A stretch of 64,000 bases of DNA, taken from Phylloscopus collybita. Taxonomy: Eukaryota; Chordata; Aves; Passeriformes; Phylloscopidae. Under the pieces are notes generated by a model. That model made no database searches and was not told the origin of the DNA. It was given only the letters and a program-made list of their open reading frames with translations. Where the stretch lies: positions 9,217,001 to 9,281,000 of the forward strand of contig JAJNNQ010000075.1 in assembly GCA_027886175.1 (NCBI GenBank), written 5' to 3'. Position numbers and translations under genes: made by a program. This document shows, in pieces, positions 63,201 through 64,000 of the stretch. Position 1 is the stretch's first letter; every line of letters begins with the position of its first letter.

Positions 63201-64000
63201 CTGGTGGTTTTGGTTTAAAATTATTTGACTGTTGTGCAGCAAGCACTGCCATAAAAACACAAGCCACTGAGCTTTTGATACTCTACAGCAGGGAATGAAG
63301 CCAAACATATCAGCCTTGAGCTGTCTACTTTTCTGCCCTTAATTTGAGCTCAGCATAGCAATGACATCCCTTCTAGAAAATCTGAGCCATTGTGTCTCTG
63401 ACCTGAAAGGAGTACTTAATAGCAATCTTTATATTGTTTTTATTGAGAATGGAGAAACAAGTGGCTAAAAGGGCTGTGAAAATTCATCCTTTGGTCCTTC
63501 ATGCCACCCACCTCCTTTTACATATTCTCTAGAAGATAGAATGATCATAACTGATATCTGAAGCATTTATCACATGGTATCCTGTGGTATTTTTCCCATT
63601 CTTGTTGGCTAATGATCTCCATTTCGTTTCATGCACAGACACAGGAGATACCTACTAAAGGTTGTATTGTTATTTCTTATCTTGCCCGCGCTTTACTCTA
63701 ATCTCTAGAGTGACACGTAGCAAAATATGTATTTTTGGTAGCTGGGAATCTCTGGGATTCTCAGATCTCAATATTTTGTAGTTTTGAAGAACTGGGTAAC
63801 AATGTTGATTGCGTAAGAAGCAACTTTCTGCCCACGGAAAGGGTGTGGTGCTCAGCAGCTTCTGGGCCATCAATGCAGAAAAAATGCATGTCTCATTTTT
63901 GATCATCACAACTCTGTAACATTATTCACACACAAAACCAGGATTCTGTAAACTACTTTACAAACAACCTGGTGTTTTTAACAGCCAAGTGGATCCCAGA
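60274..64000. other. 3.7 kb of unique sequence, no gene seen
   Basis: No exon, RNA gene or interspersed repeat was recognised. The 161-codon minus frame at 62225-62710 is rich in C, L and F without a known motif. AAACTTT-A-AAAGTTT at about 60826-60848 is a homopolymer-based inverted repeat. Confidence 0.5.

Overview
The window looks like AT-rich, non-coding DNA from a bird. The clearest evidence is interspersed repeats that I recognise from avian genomes. There are several 5'-truncated CR1 LINE fragments in both orientations, with the typical tails ending in short repeats of the ATTCTATG / ATTCTGTG type. There is also one old LTR-like element of a family widespread in birds, carrying internal repeats around CTGGAGCAGG. 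No bacterial, archaeal, organellar or viral gene organisation is present. No rRNA or tRNA gene, CRISPR array or CpG island was seen.

Layout. From 1 to about 8.5 kb the sequence is unique and AT-rich, with one probable MIR-like SINE near 2.1 kb and some homopolymer tracts. From 8.2 to 10.2 kb there is a more GC-rich, exon-like patch, a CR1 tail on the minus strand, a probable MIR-like SINE and a (CAAAA)n microsatellite. A 0.6 kb decayed CR1 lies at 12.9-13.5 kb and is followed by a 9-bp minisatellite. Near 16.6 kb is the best candidate for a small real exon. At 17.5 kb two old CR1-type tails face each other, and a MIR-like SINE follows at 18.2 kb. CR1 tails occur again at 24.7 and 26.1-26.5 kb. 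From 26.5 to 39 kb the sequence is unique and AT-rich, with small tandem duplications, a TG/TTTTG microsatellite and a perfect 16-bp palindrome. The LTR-like element occupies about 39.1-39.8 kb. From 39.8 to 49.4 kb it is again unique. A 48-base poly(A) run and another CR1 tail lie at 49.4-49.8 kb. A T/G-rich tract lies at 51.7 kb, a minus-strand CR1 tail at 52.2-52.4 kb and the largest CR1 (about 1.04 kb, still showing reverse-transcriptase-like sequence) at 53.2-54.2 kb. The rest, to 64 kb, is unique sequence.

No protein-coding gene could be identified with confidence. The longest open frames (about 150-165 codons) either run through repeats or look like chance frames for AT-rich DNA. The window is best read as intron or intergenic sequence, possibly holding one or a few short exons and regulatory elements that only alignment or RNA data could confirm. 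I found no convincing new biological system. The leads worth checking are the 82-nt exon candidate, the palindromic TATA-like site at 30.4 kb, the long poly(A) with no recognisable retrocopy, and two AT-rich stretches that could be conserved non-coding elements.
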